From positions 217,451 to 281,450 of the forward strand of contig NC_018247.1 in assembly GCF_000227135.1 (NCBI RefSeq): a stretch of 64,000 nt of DNA, given 5' to 3'. The notes below the pieces were generated by a model. The model did no database searches and was not told the origin of the DNA. It worked only from the letters and a program-made list of their open reading frames with translations. Positions 18,459 to 28,666 of this stretch are shown here, in pieces; positions within the stretch are counted from its first letter, which is position 1; each line of letters starts with the position of its first letter. The stretch comes from Leishmania donovani. Its lineage: Eukaryota; Euglenozoa; Kinetoplastea; Trypanosomatida; Trypanosomatidae. The position numbers and the translations under genes were made by a program.

Positions 18459-21400
18459 ATGCAAATGCTGCGACAAGCATTAGCACCGCTGGATGTAAAC
18501 GGATCCTCGATCTCGCACGGCACAGCCTCAGCCGCACCGCACAGCATCAGCGGCGGTGGTGGTAGCTGCACGACCCGCGATGTGGCTGGCATCACGGATG
18601 GAGGCGCAGGCGTCTCGAAGCACCTAGAATTGGCCAAGCACGGCCACCACAGTCAGAAGCACAACAAGCGTCGGCCCTCGTCGTCATCTCCAGCCCATAA
18701 GGCTTCTGCGCTTGTGCAGGCCATTAGGGAACAGCAGGTGGGCCATGCGAGGGAGATGCATGTGCCCGCCTTGGACGGCGTATCGCCACACATGGATGCC
18801 GCCCGGGCCTCCACTGAGGAGCACGTGGGAATCAACTGTCGAGCAGCCCACGTCCCAGCGCCGCATGACATCACAGCATTTCCTGTTGCAGCCGCGTCTG
18901 CAACGCCGTCACCTCATTCAGCAAGGGGCACCGAAGTCGTGGATATGAACCCTCACCCTAGTGTGGCTGCAGCCTCTCGCGAATCAGGCGCGACCGTGAT
19001 GGTGGCCGCGGCGCACCCACCACTCTCTAACAAGCTGAATACGCCGTCGCGTCGCTCATCGATGGCGCGGCTGCGACAGCAAGTCAAGGCGCAGCTGAAG
19101 GGCGTAGAAGTTGCTGAGCCTGCCGACGACACGTCACCGGCCTCGGCATGCGACTCTGACGCCGTTGCTGCGGCGCTTCAAAACGGAGCAGCACAAGGAG
19201 GGGAGACGGAAGAGCAGCTGTCGCTTTACTCGCACCAGCCAGCATTACCGAGCACTCTCCTCGCCTTCTCGACGTCGGCCGAGGTCGCATCACTCAAGGG
19301 AAGCGGCACGGCCACAGAAGCACTCGCCATGCCGGCGGTGCCCTCAGTCGGCGCCGCCAAAGTCCTGCCACACGGCCTGCGGTCCCCCAGCGCCATCACA
19401 GACGTCGGTGCAGCACCGCTCGACTACTCAGGGCTGGGCACTGAGGAGAGTGAGCCCGTGAGCAATGTCAGCCCGGCGCGATATTACTATCAGCAGCAGC
19501 AGAAGAAGCGCTCTGCCTCGTTACTCAAGCAGCGAACCGACGGTGTTGCTTCGAGTCAAATCGGAGGTGCGCTGCAGCCGAATGCCCCGTTTCACGCGCT
19601 GCAGTTTGGGTCTTGCGCTCCAGCGAACCCTGTCGGGTCACCGCCACTGTTATGCCGCAGCGAAGTGCCGCATCGTCTGCACAGCCCGCACCAATGCCAC
19701 GGCCTCCGCGTCGACAGCGAAGAGAGCGCTGACGCGAACTTTCGACCGGGCAGCAGAGCGAGCAGAGAGTCTTGCGGCACTGTCACCCTACGCAGCCGGC
19801 CAGCACGCCCTACAAAGGCAGTTGCCGGCGGTCGCTCCTCCACCTCTTCGCCGGTGGTGAGTGACTGCGAGCTGCCGTCGCTGATCGTGTGCCCCTTCGC
19901 CTTCACGGGCTGCTGCGCCGAGGGCGCCCACAGGAGCGCCGACCTGCACAAAGGCACCACACTGCACCATCACCTCATAGCCGTTGCAGCGTGTGTGCAG
20001 CGGATGCGCGTGCGCCAGCAGGAGCTCGAGCGGCTAGTGCGCGGGCTGCAGCAGCAGGTGCACACGCAGGCGCTGATGCTTCGTGAGGCGAGAGAGATGG
20101 TAAGGGCTCGGCAGCGCCCTGCTGCGAGCCGCAGCGAGCTGATCAGCTCACGGGAGTCGTCGCTGGATAGTTGTCTTTGCCTCGCACCCACGCCAGCCGG
20201 TGGAACCAACGCGCTGAATGCGCACAAAGACCGCAAGGCGCTCCCGCGCGACGTGAGCATTCGTGAGCCGCTTGTCACGGAATACGGCACAGGCGACGGA
20301 GACGGTGACAGTGCTGGAAAGGACGCCAGCGAAAACTACGCCGGTAGCGACTCGCCCGGTCGACGCGCACAACCACCACACGGCATTCAAATGCAACGCG
20401 GTGTCAGCCACGGTGTTCGCAGAGGTGACGGCGACAGGGATGGCGCCCGGCTGTACGCGCGTCAGCTGCGCATGCGCATCTCGGCAGGACAACAACGGCT
20501 GCATATGGTCGACGCTCCATCAAGTACAAGCGTATTGCTGACTCCTGTGCGGCGCGGGCTGCGTTCATTGGCGAGTGCTGTGACGGCGGCCGCAGTCCAA
20601 AAGACCACCGTTGCAGAGGTGCAGGGGCTCGGCGAGAAGATGCGACGTGCAACGGCAGTGCAGCAGAAGCAGCAAGAGCAACGGCAAGGTAGCGCAAACG
20701 GTGGCGAACAAGCACGAAGCTGTACTCCGCAGCCGAATAATCTGCACAGAGACGGTATCGAGGATTTCTCCAGTGTTTCAGGCGATGGGCTAGGTGATGA
20801 TGATGATAGTGTTCAAGGGAAGCGCTGTATGACAACGTCATCAGCGGCGCGACTCTCCGATGCAGACATCTGCACCGAAAGCGGCTGCTCACCGGCACGG
20901 CACGGCAGGTGTGTTGCGGCGCCCTGCGTGCACTATGGCGCCTACCCACGGCAGCAGCCCGGCGCGGGGGGCAGTACCGAGGTGAGCGGGATGAGCAACG
21001 TACCGCCCTACCAACTTCCAAATGAGTCTGTGAGCCCGATTAGAAGCGCCTCCCTTGACCTCGACGACCACGAGGACGACACTGACGCTGGTGCCATGCG
21101 TCAGCAGCTCTTGAACCTCACCTCGACGGAGATCCCAGTGGCTACCAGCGCTGACGAGAGCTGTATCACCGGCCGCACGGGCCAACCCGGTGCGCGTGCG
21201 AAGCGGAAGACAGGCCTGCAACTATCCCCTGCCGCGTCGCCCCGCTCGGCGCCGTCGCTGGTTAGCGCGACCTACCAGCCGTCCGAACTCGCCTGTGCAG
21301 AGGGCAGCGATGATGAGGGTGCCGTGCATTTGACGGGCCGATTCTCACCGACAATGGAAAGCGCAAGCGCGGTGCTCGCAGCGAATCGGCAGGTGCGCAC

Positions 21401-22118
21401 CGACGACGCATCGAAGCCTCTCCTGGTCGACGGCGTGCGGCTTGCGGCTCCCCTCCAGAGGCCGACGCTAGTGCGCAAATCAGACGTTGTGCCGTCGCCC
21501 CCAACTGCGCGTGATGGCGCTGATCGGAGCAAGACCGCGCTGCCACCTGTAACGCCGCCCTCCTTGACCACTCTAGCGGCTGCTTCGGTTGCCACCGCCG
21601 CCACCAGCATTCTGAGCAAGTCGGTTGACAAGCGATCACGGCAGATGAGCGCGCCAGAAAGCGGCGGCACACGTAGGCCGCTCTCCGGCATCAACTTCGA
21701 CGCACCATCATCCGCACTGTCCGTGAGGGCATCACTCCTAGTCGCAGCAGACAGCGGAGCCCCCATCGTGAATCACAGCAGTGTTCATGCCTCGTACGAC
21801 GGCATTTCAGTGGCTACGCCTCTGCCGGAGTCGGTGTCGAAGCGAAACACGGTCTCGAAGAGCCACCTAGTGCATGCCCACAGCTACCGCATCGACAAGG
21901 ACGCGACTGGCGAGCATAGCGGTGTCTTGGCTGGTAGTGCAGATTACGCGCTTGGCGGACCTGGAAAGCGCGGAGGGCGTCGAAGTGGATCACAGACACG
22001 CCGTGGCGCAGTCATACGCCGCCCGTTGCACGTGACAAGCGTTCTCTCCCCGCAGGAGGCCGCTGATCAGGGGGTGGCGGTGCATCCCGTGGGCCTCCCC
22101 CCAAGGCGAGAATCATAA
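18459..22118 (+). CDS. large disordered protein with a TRAF-type zinc finger and coiled coil
   Basis: 1219 residues from the ATG at 18459. Most of the protein is Ser/Ala/Pro/His-rich low complexity with phosphosite-like SP and RxxS motifs. One compact island stands out at residues about 470-545. CPFAFTGCC begins at C478, with C485, H497 and an HHH cluster at 503-505. The spacing C-x6-C-x11-H matches TRAF-type zinc fingers, and the following hydrophobic helix (LIAVAACVQRM) leads into a coiled coil (RQQELERLVRGLQQQV) at about 515-560, as in many TRAF-finger proteins. A scaffold or signalling role is inferred only from this layout. There is no RING finger, MATH domain or membrane helix in the chain. 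Outside the island I recognise nothing. Confidence 0.55.
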   Translation: MQMLRQALAPLDVNGSSISHGTASAAPHSISGGGGSCTTRDVAGITDGGAGVSKHLELAKHGHHSQKHNKRRPSSSSPAHKASALVQAIREQQVGHAREMHVPALDGVSPHMDAARASTEEHVGINCRAAHVPAPHDITAFPVAAASATPSPHSARGTEVVDMNPHPSVAAASRESGATVMVAAAHPPLSNKLNTPSRRSSMARLRQQVKAQLKGVEVAEPADDTSPASACDSDAVAAALQNGAAQGGETEEQLSLYSHQPALPSTLLAFSTSAEVASLKGSGTATEALAMPAVPSVGAAKVLPHGLRSPSAITDVGAAPLDYSGLGTEESEPVSNVSPARYYYQQQQKKRSASLLKQRTDGVASSQIGGALQPNAPFHALQFGSCAPANPVGSPPLLCRSEVPHRLHSPHQCHGLRVDSEESADANFRPGSRASRESCGTVTLRSRPARPTKAVAGGRSSTSSPVVSDCELPSLIVCPFAFTGCCAEGAHRSADLHKGTTLHHHLIAVAACVQRMRVRQQELERLVRGLQQQVHTQALMLREAREMVRARQRPAASRSELISSRESSLDSCLCLAPTPAGGTNALNAHKDRKALPRDVSIREPLVTEYGTGDGDGDSAGKDASENYAGSDSPGRRAQPPHGIQMQRGVSHGVRRGDGDRDGARLYARQLRMRISAGQQRLHMVDAPSSTSVLLTPVRRGLRSLASAVTAAAVQKTTVAEVQGLGEKMRRATAVQQKQQEQRQGSANGGEQARSCTPQPNNLHRDGIEDFSSVSGDGLGDDDDSVQGKRCMTTSSAARLSDADICTESGCSPARHGRCVAAPCVHYGAYPRQQPGAGGSTEVSGMSNVPPYQLPNESVSPIRSASLDLDDHEDDTDAGAMRQQLLNLTSTEIPVATSADESCITGRTGQPGARAKRKTGLQLSPAASPRSAPSLVSATYQPSELACAEGSDDEGAVHLTGRFSPTMESASAVLAANRQVRTDDASKPLLVDGVRLAAPLQRPTLVRKSDVVPSPPTARDGADRSKTALPPVTPPSLTTLAAASVATAATSILSKSVDKRSRQMSAPESGGTRRPLSGINFDAPSSALSVRASLLVAADSGAPIVNHSSVHASYDGISVATPLPESVSKRNTVSKSHLVHAHSYRIDKDATGEHSGVLAGSADYALGGPGKRGGRRSGSQTRRGAVIRRPLHVTSVLSPQEAADQGVAVHPVGLPPRRES

Positions 22119-23934
22119 CCGCGGCAGAATCTCATGACAGGCGGGCAGGGAGGCTGTGGTGCCAGCAGCGGATCCATCGGTAGGTGGTTGCTCTAAGGGC
22201 GAGGCGGAGGTCCATGTGAGGAGGCACATTAAGGAAAAGCGAAAACAGGGCCTCGCTATCGACAAGGCTGCCGAACTGAGATTGCGCCATGCGCACCCCT
22301 AGCACCTTCTGCCCTTGCCCTTGTGTGGATGTGCGTATCCAACGGTGTACACAACGTGCTTACTCCGCTAGCTGTTCTTTGTTCACTTTTTTTTCCGTCG
22401 CTGTTTCGCCACACGCCCCCACCCCCAACACCACCACCACTGCCATCATCATAGCCTCCCTCTCTCCCTTCTTTTCACTTAGATCCACTCACGAGCATCG
22501 TGAGTTCGTAAACGCTCATAGATGCATACATGCACACACACACACACTACTGCCCAACCCCCAAGAACGCCGGAATATGAGGTCATACTTAAAAGCGGTA
22601 CGCCGGCTCTCGGATCATGCCTGAAGGGCGATCGTTCTCGAGGCAGGAACGCCTCCCTCGTCCTCCCCAACCCCTCTCCTCTGAGACCTCTCGCTGGATC
22701 CTTTCCATGTGTACGCTTGCAAGACGTGTATGGCCACACGTGCTCACTTTTAAACGTCTGCGAGCGCAGTATCGCTGACTGAGAACGCGTTCTCTTCACG
22801 TAGACGCACTCGCCCACACTCCTTCTCTCCCTCTTGCGCTGCCACCTCTCCCCCGTCTCTCCCGCCTTGCCATTGACGACTGCGTGTACGTGTGCACAGG
22901 TTGCTGCACTCCGAAGTTCCGGTGTGTTGTCACTTTCCATAATGGCTCTCCTGCTTCCCTCATTTCTTTTCTTCCTTACACGCCGACGCTCTGCTGCACG
23001 AGATCGCGTGCGCTTGTCTCTCCTACTTTCCGTAAAATAGTGGCCATCACTCTTTGATCATCGTACACGCTCGCGCAGCGAGCGTCCCCTCACCCCACCC
23101 CACCCACACACACACACACACCCGCACACTGACTACCGCCATAACAGCAACGTCCCCCCTTACTCCACGTGTTGCTGTAACAGCCGCCGCGGAGAGCACG
23201 CCTACCCTCACTCGCGCACATACTCATAGATGCTGATAATACCGTGGCCGTTTTCCATCGCTCAAGCTCTGTAGCACACATCTTCTCTCTGTGTCCTCGC
23301 ATTCTTTTCGCTGTGTCTGTGGCAGCGGTCCACAAAACGCAGGACCACTGCTCGGCCTGCCCACGTTGTCGTGGCTGCCCCCCCCCGTTGTACGTAGATT
23401 GCCCCTACCCCCTCCCCCTTTTTTGCTTAGCTTTCCTATTCTTTGTGGATCCCCCCTCAGACTCTAGAAGTGGCATAGACCTTTCCACCGCCGCCGCCCT
23501 CAGCGCCTCGCCAAGCCACTCCTCCTCCTTTCTTGCTTGCTTCCCTCGATCTCTCTCTCTTGGCGTGTAGCTCTGCCGCGGATTGGCGATTCAGCCTATC
23601 ACTCTGGTGCACACCAGACTCCAGTTGTGAGGTGCGCAGGAGGAGGCCGGTATACAGATACCGCCCACCGAGGTGGGAAACGCAGACGCGCACACCCGAA
23701 GCACGCTTGCTATCGGTGCATGTACTCGCACATGCGCGCGCAGAGCAACTTGACATCTCTTTCTTCGCTCCTCCCACCCCCACACCCCACCCTCCTCTCA
23801 TTGTCCACAACGCCGCCCCTGTGAGGAGAGTCTGACGGAGTGAGCAAGAGGTTACTCCACAAACACAGATACTCTCTCCGCAGGTGCCGCCCCCCCCCCT
23901 CTCTCTCCCTCTTCCCAGTTGCCGTTATCGGTGA
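22119..23934. other. intergenic region
   Basis: 1.8 kb, strongly pyrimidine-rich on the + strand between 22300 and 23930, with CA runs near 22532 and 23104. No supported coding sequence. Confidence 0.55.
23888..23918 (+). promoter_or_regulatory. candidate polypyrimidine tract and spliced-leader acceptor
   Basis: A C-then-CT-rich tract ends in CCCAG at 23914-23918, 17 bases before the kinesin ATG. The 5' UTR would be very short, but no other AG lies between this tract and the ATG. Confidence 0.4.
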
Positions 23935-26900
23935 ATGAAGGGGATGCACGACTCGTTGGATCACGTTCGCGTCTGCTGTCGCGTGCGACCCCTCAACGCG
24001 AGCGAAAAGCGCATCCAGGGCGACTTGTGCATATCTTTTTCTGACCAACGCCCCGATGCGGTCGACTGCTATGTCGCTCCTACCGCCGGTAGTGGCCCTG
24101 TGAACGGTGGCTGCGCAGCCGGTGGTGCGGTGGCGGCGGGCAGAGGCGACGGGGTCGGCGACGCCGGTGCTTCGCCAGGGCGGCACTCCTTTACCTTCTC
24201 GCACGTCTTTCGGCCAACTGCGAGGCAGGCCGATGTCTACGAGCACGTTGCCCGCCCCATCGTGGTGGATGTCCTGTCTGGCTACAACGGCACCATCTTC
24301 ATGTATGGGCAGACTGGGAGCGGCAAGACGCACACGATGTTCGGAGAAGTGAATGGTGGTGCATGGGCCACAAGCTGCGACTCAGGCAGGCCCTCTGCAG
24401 GCGTCGCCTTCAACGCAGACACCAACGAGGAGGACGTCAACGAGAAGCCGAAGGAGGAAGACAGTCCTGCGCACACGCGCCTCACCGAAGAGGAGCACGG
24501 AGAGGTGGAGCCTCACGCTTGCGAGCGTCAGAGAGCACAAGCGGAAGGCGAAGACGAGGAACGACACGAAGAGCAGAAGCAGCAGCAAGCATCTCAGCAA
24601 GCCTTGCAGGCGCCCGGCACGTCTCCCAGGGCAACGCGGCCGAAACTCAGCACCTACCATACCAAGACGGGCCACCCGGCGACCTCAGCGATAGCGACGA
24701 CAAGGAGCGCCGCAGCCGTGCCACCACCGTCCACGACGACGACATCTTTCTGCCGCACCCGCGCCACCGTCACTCCGCTTGGCGAGCTGCAGCAAATCAA
24801 CACGCTTCAAAACGCTACCGGCAGTGACGCTGCGGAGTACTGCTATGCAGCGGTGAACAAGTCGACAAAAATGTGTGCCGCCGCCACCGCGTCGACCTCT
24901 TACGCTCCACCGTCGTCGTCAGCGGCCCCAGCATCGCCGTCCTCTGCGTTCTCCCGCAGTGGACCGCCTCGGTGCACGGTGAGGAGTGCGGCGGGTATGC
25001 GGTCCGCCTTTACGGGCGACGCCGTCAGCGGCGTCATACCGCGAGCCGTGCACGACATCTTCGACGCCATCGCCCACGCAGACCCGTTCAAGGAGTTCGA
25101 CGTGCAGATGTTCTTTGTGGAGGTGTACATGGAGCAGATTCGCGACCTCCTTGTCCCGAACCCGTCCGCCGCGATGCCATCATCGTCGGCTGGTATCGCT
25201 CCAACGCTGCCGATAGGGCCACGCAAGCTGCAGCTGCGCGAGGATGTTAGCACCAACTCGTTCTACGTCGATGGATGTTGCAACCCGCATGTGTCGTCTG
25301 CCAGGGATGTGCTGCATCTGGTGAAGAACGGTCTCAAGCAGCGGGCCACCTCAGCCACGGCGATGAACGAGACGAGCAGCCGCAGCCATTGCCTGCTGAA
25401 CCTGACGGTGAAGAGCGTCGACCGCGCGCAGGGGGTGTCGACGGTAGGGAAGCTTTACTTGGTGGACCTCGCTGGTAGCGAGAAGGTTGGGAAAACCAAC
25501 GCGACAGGGCTGCGCCTAGAGGAGGCAAAGCTGATTAACAAGTCCCTCTCCACTCTTGGCATGGTTATCATGTCCCTGACAGATCACAGCGCCACGCACA
25601 CGCCGTATCGAGATAGTGTGCTGACAAAAATCTTGAAAGACTCGCTCGGCGGCAACTCGCACACGGCCCTTGTGATCTGCTGCAGCCCGTCCCCGTGCCA
25701 TGCGCAGGAGACGCTGTCGACGCTGCGCTTCGGTGCTCGCGCGAAGGCTATCGAGAACAAGGCCGTCGTGAACCGCGACCTCACCGCGGCGCAGCTGCGG
25801 CGCATGTTGGAGACGGCCAAGGAGGAGATCGAGCGGCTGCACGTGAAGGTGCAGCAGCTGAGCATGACGAGTGGAGCAGTGGACCCCTGTAAAGGGACGC
25901 CGGACTTCCCCGTCGTAGCATCGCGAAAGCTGTCGAGCGCCGCCACTGCTACGGCGTCTTCAATGGCGAGCGAGGCGGACACGTCCCGCATCAGTGCACT
26001 GCTGGAGGAGCGTGCGACGGAGCAGGCGCGGTTGCAGAATCTCCGCGCTGAGGTGGCGCAGCTGCATGACAGCCTCAGCAGCGCCCAGGACATCATCAGT
26101 GCCTTGCAGGAGGAGCGCGACGGCTACATCGACAAGGTGCAGAGCTTTCAGGAGGAAATAAGCGTCTGGGAGGACGCACACTCCGCGTCCTTGAAGCGCG
26201 CGGCAACCCAGGACGCGCTGCTGCAGCAATGCACGGTTCTCCTCCGTGCCCAGGCAAGCGAGATCAAAGACCTCATGCAGTGCATGGCAGCCTACGGCCA
26301 GCCCCTTCAGCAGGCCCGACAGGCCGTCGACCAGCTCCACACCTACGTGTATTGGGCAAACACGAGCCGCGAGCGGCAGCGAACGCTTTTTACCCCGGAA
26401 ACGTGCCAAGAGAATGCCTTCGCGGCAGCATCGCAGGGCCTCCTGTCCCGTCCACTGGCCTCCGTGCACGGATCGAATGTGAGCGCCGTGGGCAACATGA
26501 CGGAGAGCAGCGGGCGGCACATCACCGGCAGCAGCAACCTTCCAGACGGGCAATCACCCAATCCGCGTCTTCAGCCGGGCGTGGACACAGGCCCGCCACA
26601 GCCGAGCAGATCGAGGTCTCTGCCGCAACACTGTGTTGCAAGCGATTACCGTGACAACCTCATGTCGGGGTCGATAAGCGTGTCGCCTGGGACGGCAACG
26701 GCGCAACAGTGGGTATCGCGCGCCGCCTCGGTAGGACAGAATGACAGCGGTGCGTCGCACGTCGGCTCCTGTGGCCTGGATGGAATGACACCTGCAGCAC
26801 CTGCAGAGTGTATCCGTCGCCTCGAAGAGGAACTCGCCTCGCTTCAGTCTGACCACGGCGCGCTGCTGCAGCAGCACAAAGAGGCGCTGGCGGAGCTGCA

Positions 26901-27456
26901 GTCGAAGCAGCGCATTCTCGACCTCCGCCGCGGCCACCTTGCCACCGTGAAAGATGAGCTGAAGCGGGAGTACATGATAAACAAAGAGCTGCGTGAGCGC
27001 TTGGAGAAGGGGCGGGACAGCCTACGAGGGCCGCTCGAGATGGCGCGCAATGATGCCAACTACTGGCGCCGGCGGTACGAGGAGCTTGCGAGCCGAAAGG
27101 AGATGCGATGCGCCGCCGAGTGCCAGCGTGGCTCCCCCCGCTTTGTCTTTCCACCGCCGCCGCCGCCGCAGCAGCAGCAGCAGCCGCACCAGCACCAGCA
27201 CCAGCAGCAACACGAGGCCGGGCGCAGCGGCACAATAGACGCGGATGCCTTGAATCTCATGGCTTTCCACGCTTCTGCCGATTCGGCCAGTGGCGGCGCT
27301 GTGATGGAAATTAGGAACCGTCCCTCCATCCCGGATATCTCATCCGGCGTCCTGTCGTCGAGGGCGTCTGGCGAGAATGTGCTGCTGAGCCTCTCCTCGG
27401 CCACAACACCACTGCGATCGACTGTGGCACGGCTCACCACAGAGCTCGAGGACTGA
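23935..27456 (+). CDS. kinesin-1-like motor with a large insertion after the P-loop
   Basis: 1173 residues from the ATG at 23935. The motor domain is N-terminal: RVCCRVRPLN at residues 10-20, P-loop GQTGSGKT at about 125-132, switch I NETSSRSH near 479-486, switch II DLAGSE near 511-516, and the end LRFGARAKAIENKAVVNRD near 598-616. The neck-linker sequence and helix (LTAAQLRRML) suggest the kinesin-1 group. Just after HTMFGE (residue 139) about 215 residues of Glu/Gln/Ser/Thr-rich sequence interrupt the motor before GVIPRAVHDIF resumes. This is the loop 5 position, normally about ten residues. Coiled coils follow at about 620-640, 685-810 and 955-1075, and a Pro/Gln/His run sits near 1070-1090. 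The C-terminal 80 residues look disordered. Plus-end transport along microtubules is the family role; the cargo is unknown. Confidence 0.93.
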   Translation: MKGMHDSLDHVRVCCRVRPLNASEKRIQGDLCISFSDQRPDAVDCYVAPTAGSGPVNGGCAAGGAVAAGRGDGVGDAGASPGRHSFTFSHVFRPTARQADVYEHVARPIVVDVLSGYNGTIFMYGQTGSGKTHTMFGEVNGGAWATSCDSGRPSAGVAFNADTNEEDVNEKPKEEDSPAHTRLTEEEHGEVEPHACERQRAQAEGEDEERHEEQKQQQASQQALQAPGTSPRATRPKLSTYHTKTGHPATSAIATTRSAAAVPPPSTTTTSFCRTRATVTPLGELQQINTLQNATGSDAAEYCYAAVNKSTKMCAAATASTSYAPPSSSAAPASPSSAFSRSGPPRCTVRSAAGMRSAFTGDAVSGVIPRAVHDIFDAIAHADPFKEFDVQMFFVEVYMEQIRDLLVPNPSAAMPSSSAGIAPTLPIGPRKLQLREDVSTNSFYVDGCCNPHVSSARDVLHLVKNGLKQRATSATAMNETSSRSHCLLNLTVKSVDRAQGVSTVGKLYLVDLAGSEKVGKTNATGLRLEEAKLINKSLSTLGMVIMSLTDHSATHTPYRDSVLTKILKDSLGGNSHTALVICCSPSPCHAQETLSTLRFGARAKAIENKAVVNRDLTAAQLRRMLETAKEEIERLHVKVQQLSMTSGAVDPCKGTPDFPVVASRKLSSAATATASSMASEADTSRISALLEERATEQARLQNLRAEVAQLHDSLSSAQDIISALQEERDGYIDKVQSFQEEISVWEDAHSASLKRAATQDALLQQCTVLLRAQASEIKDLMQCMAAYGQPLQQARQAVDQLHTYVYWANTSRERQRTLFTPETCQENAFAAASQGLLSRPLASVHGSNVSAVGNMTESSGRHITGSSNLPDGQSPNPRLQPGVDTGPPQPSRSRSLPQHCVASDYRDNLMSGSISVSPGTATAQQWVSRAASVGQNDSGASHVGSCGLDGMTPAAPAECIRRLEEELASLQSDHGALLQQHKEALAELQSKQRILDLRRGHLATVKDELKREYMINKELRERLEKGRDSLRGPLEMARNDANYWRRRYEELASRKEMRCAAECQRGSPRFVFPPPPPPQQQQQPHQHQHQQQHEAGRSGTIDADALNLMAFHASADSASGGAVMEIRNRPSIPDISSGVLSSRASGENVLLSLSSATTPLRSTVARLTTELED

Positions 27457-28666
27457 TATCGTTTACAGCTGATGAGCGCATTCCTTTCCCTCTCTCACCG
27501 CGTGTGCTTGTGCGACCGTGATGCACAGCTATCGTCTTGCGTTCCCACAGTGCCACAGAGACGGCGCTCACTCTGGCCGTAGGAATTGTAGGCGGGGCTG
27601 CTGCCGCACAATATCGCGCACGCGCCATGCTTGTGTCTGTGCGTGTGTGTGTGTGTGTGTGTGTGCAGAGCTCCTCTTGGGCAACATCTGGAGAACTGCA
27701 CTACCGAGAGCTCTGGCTAGTGGTGCTCAGTCTATGGTGTATCTTCTCAGACGCGCGTGACGCCATTGCCGACCCTTCGCGCCTCGTCCTGTCAGTGTGT
27801 TGTCTGCGGCCACCGCTTCTTGTTCAAGGCAGGCGACCGGCGAGTCGGAGTTTGGGTGGGGTGAGCGAGTTGTTGATTAGGTCGTTGATACAGCGTATTC
27901 CGTCTACGCCTGTGCTGGGCGGGCTAGTACGATGATTGACTTTCTCATTGCTTTCTATTGTTTTAGAGAAGCGTGCTTAAGGGTGCGATGGCGTCTGGTG
28001 CGTAGACTCCGTCTCGCCTTTTTCGTTTCGCCCCCCCCCCCGCGCACGCACACACACGCACACGCACGCACGTTTCAGTGACGCCCTCGCGCATGTATAC
28101 ACGAGTAACCCATGCGCACAAGAACCAGTAAAATAGGGCAGGGTATAGGCAGCACGGCTAGAAAGGAAATAGAGACATGTGCTGCTTAACGGCATTGATG
28201 CGTGTGCGTGTGTGTGTTCCTGTGTTTCTGCCGTCTTTGCGGCACTCGTGTCCGCGATGAAAGCGCGCATATCATGTCTACAGGCGGGTCCGGCACGACC
28301 ACGCTCCTGCCTCCTCCCCCATCGCGGAGTGTGATTCTATGCAGCGCGGCATCTCTCTTTTCCTATTTGTTTCTTGTTGCACCCGCGGCTGCGTACGTAG
28401 GAGGTGAGGAGGGGCAAGGGCCTGTCAACCCCTGCTGCCTCTGCCGCTTCTCTCGTCGGAGCCTGCCGTTTGCATCCTGCGCCAATGTGGATGCACTTGG
28501 ATGTGCATCGCCGCCATCTCGCCCCATGTTTCTGCGCTGCTTCGATCTGCCTCACTCACCCAGCTCCCCCCTCTCTCTTCCCTCCGTAACTGCATTGACG
28601 GCCACGCACCACCGCCTTTTCTGGGCTTCTCTCTTCCGCCAACGACAGCCATCTTTGCGAGTAAGC
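27457..28666. other. intergenic region
   Basis: Contains a GT run at 27643-27665, a C run near 28030, and pyrimidine tracts near 28560-28640. The open frame upstream of 28667 has spacer-like composition and is treated as 5' UTR. The AG at 28647-28648 is a possible acceptor for the next gene. Confidence 0.5.
27643..27665. repeat. (GT)n microsatellite
   Basis: A 23-base GT run in the spacer after the kinesin gene. Confidence 0.9.
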
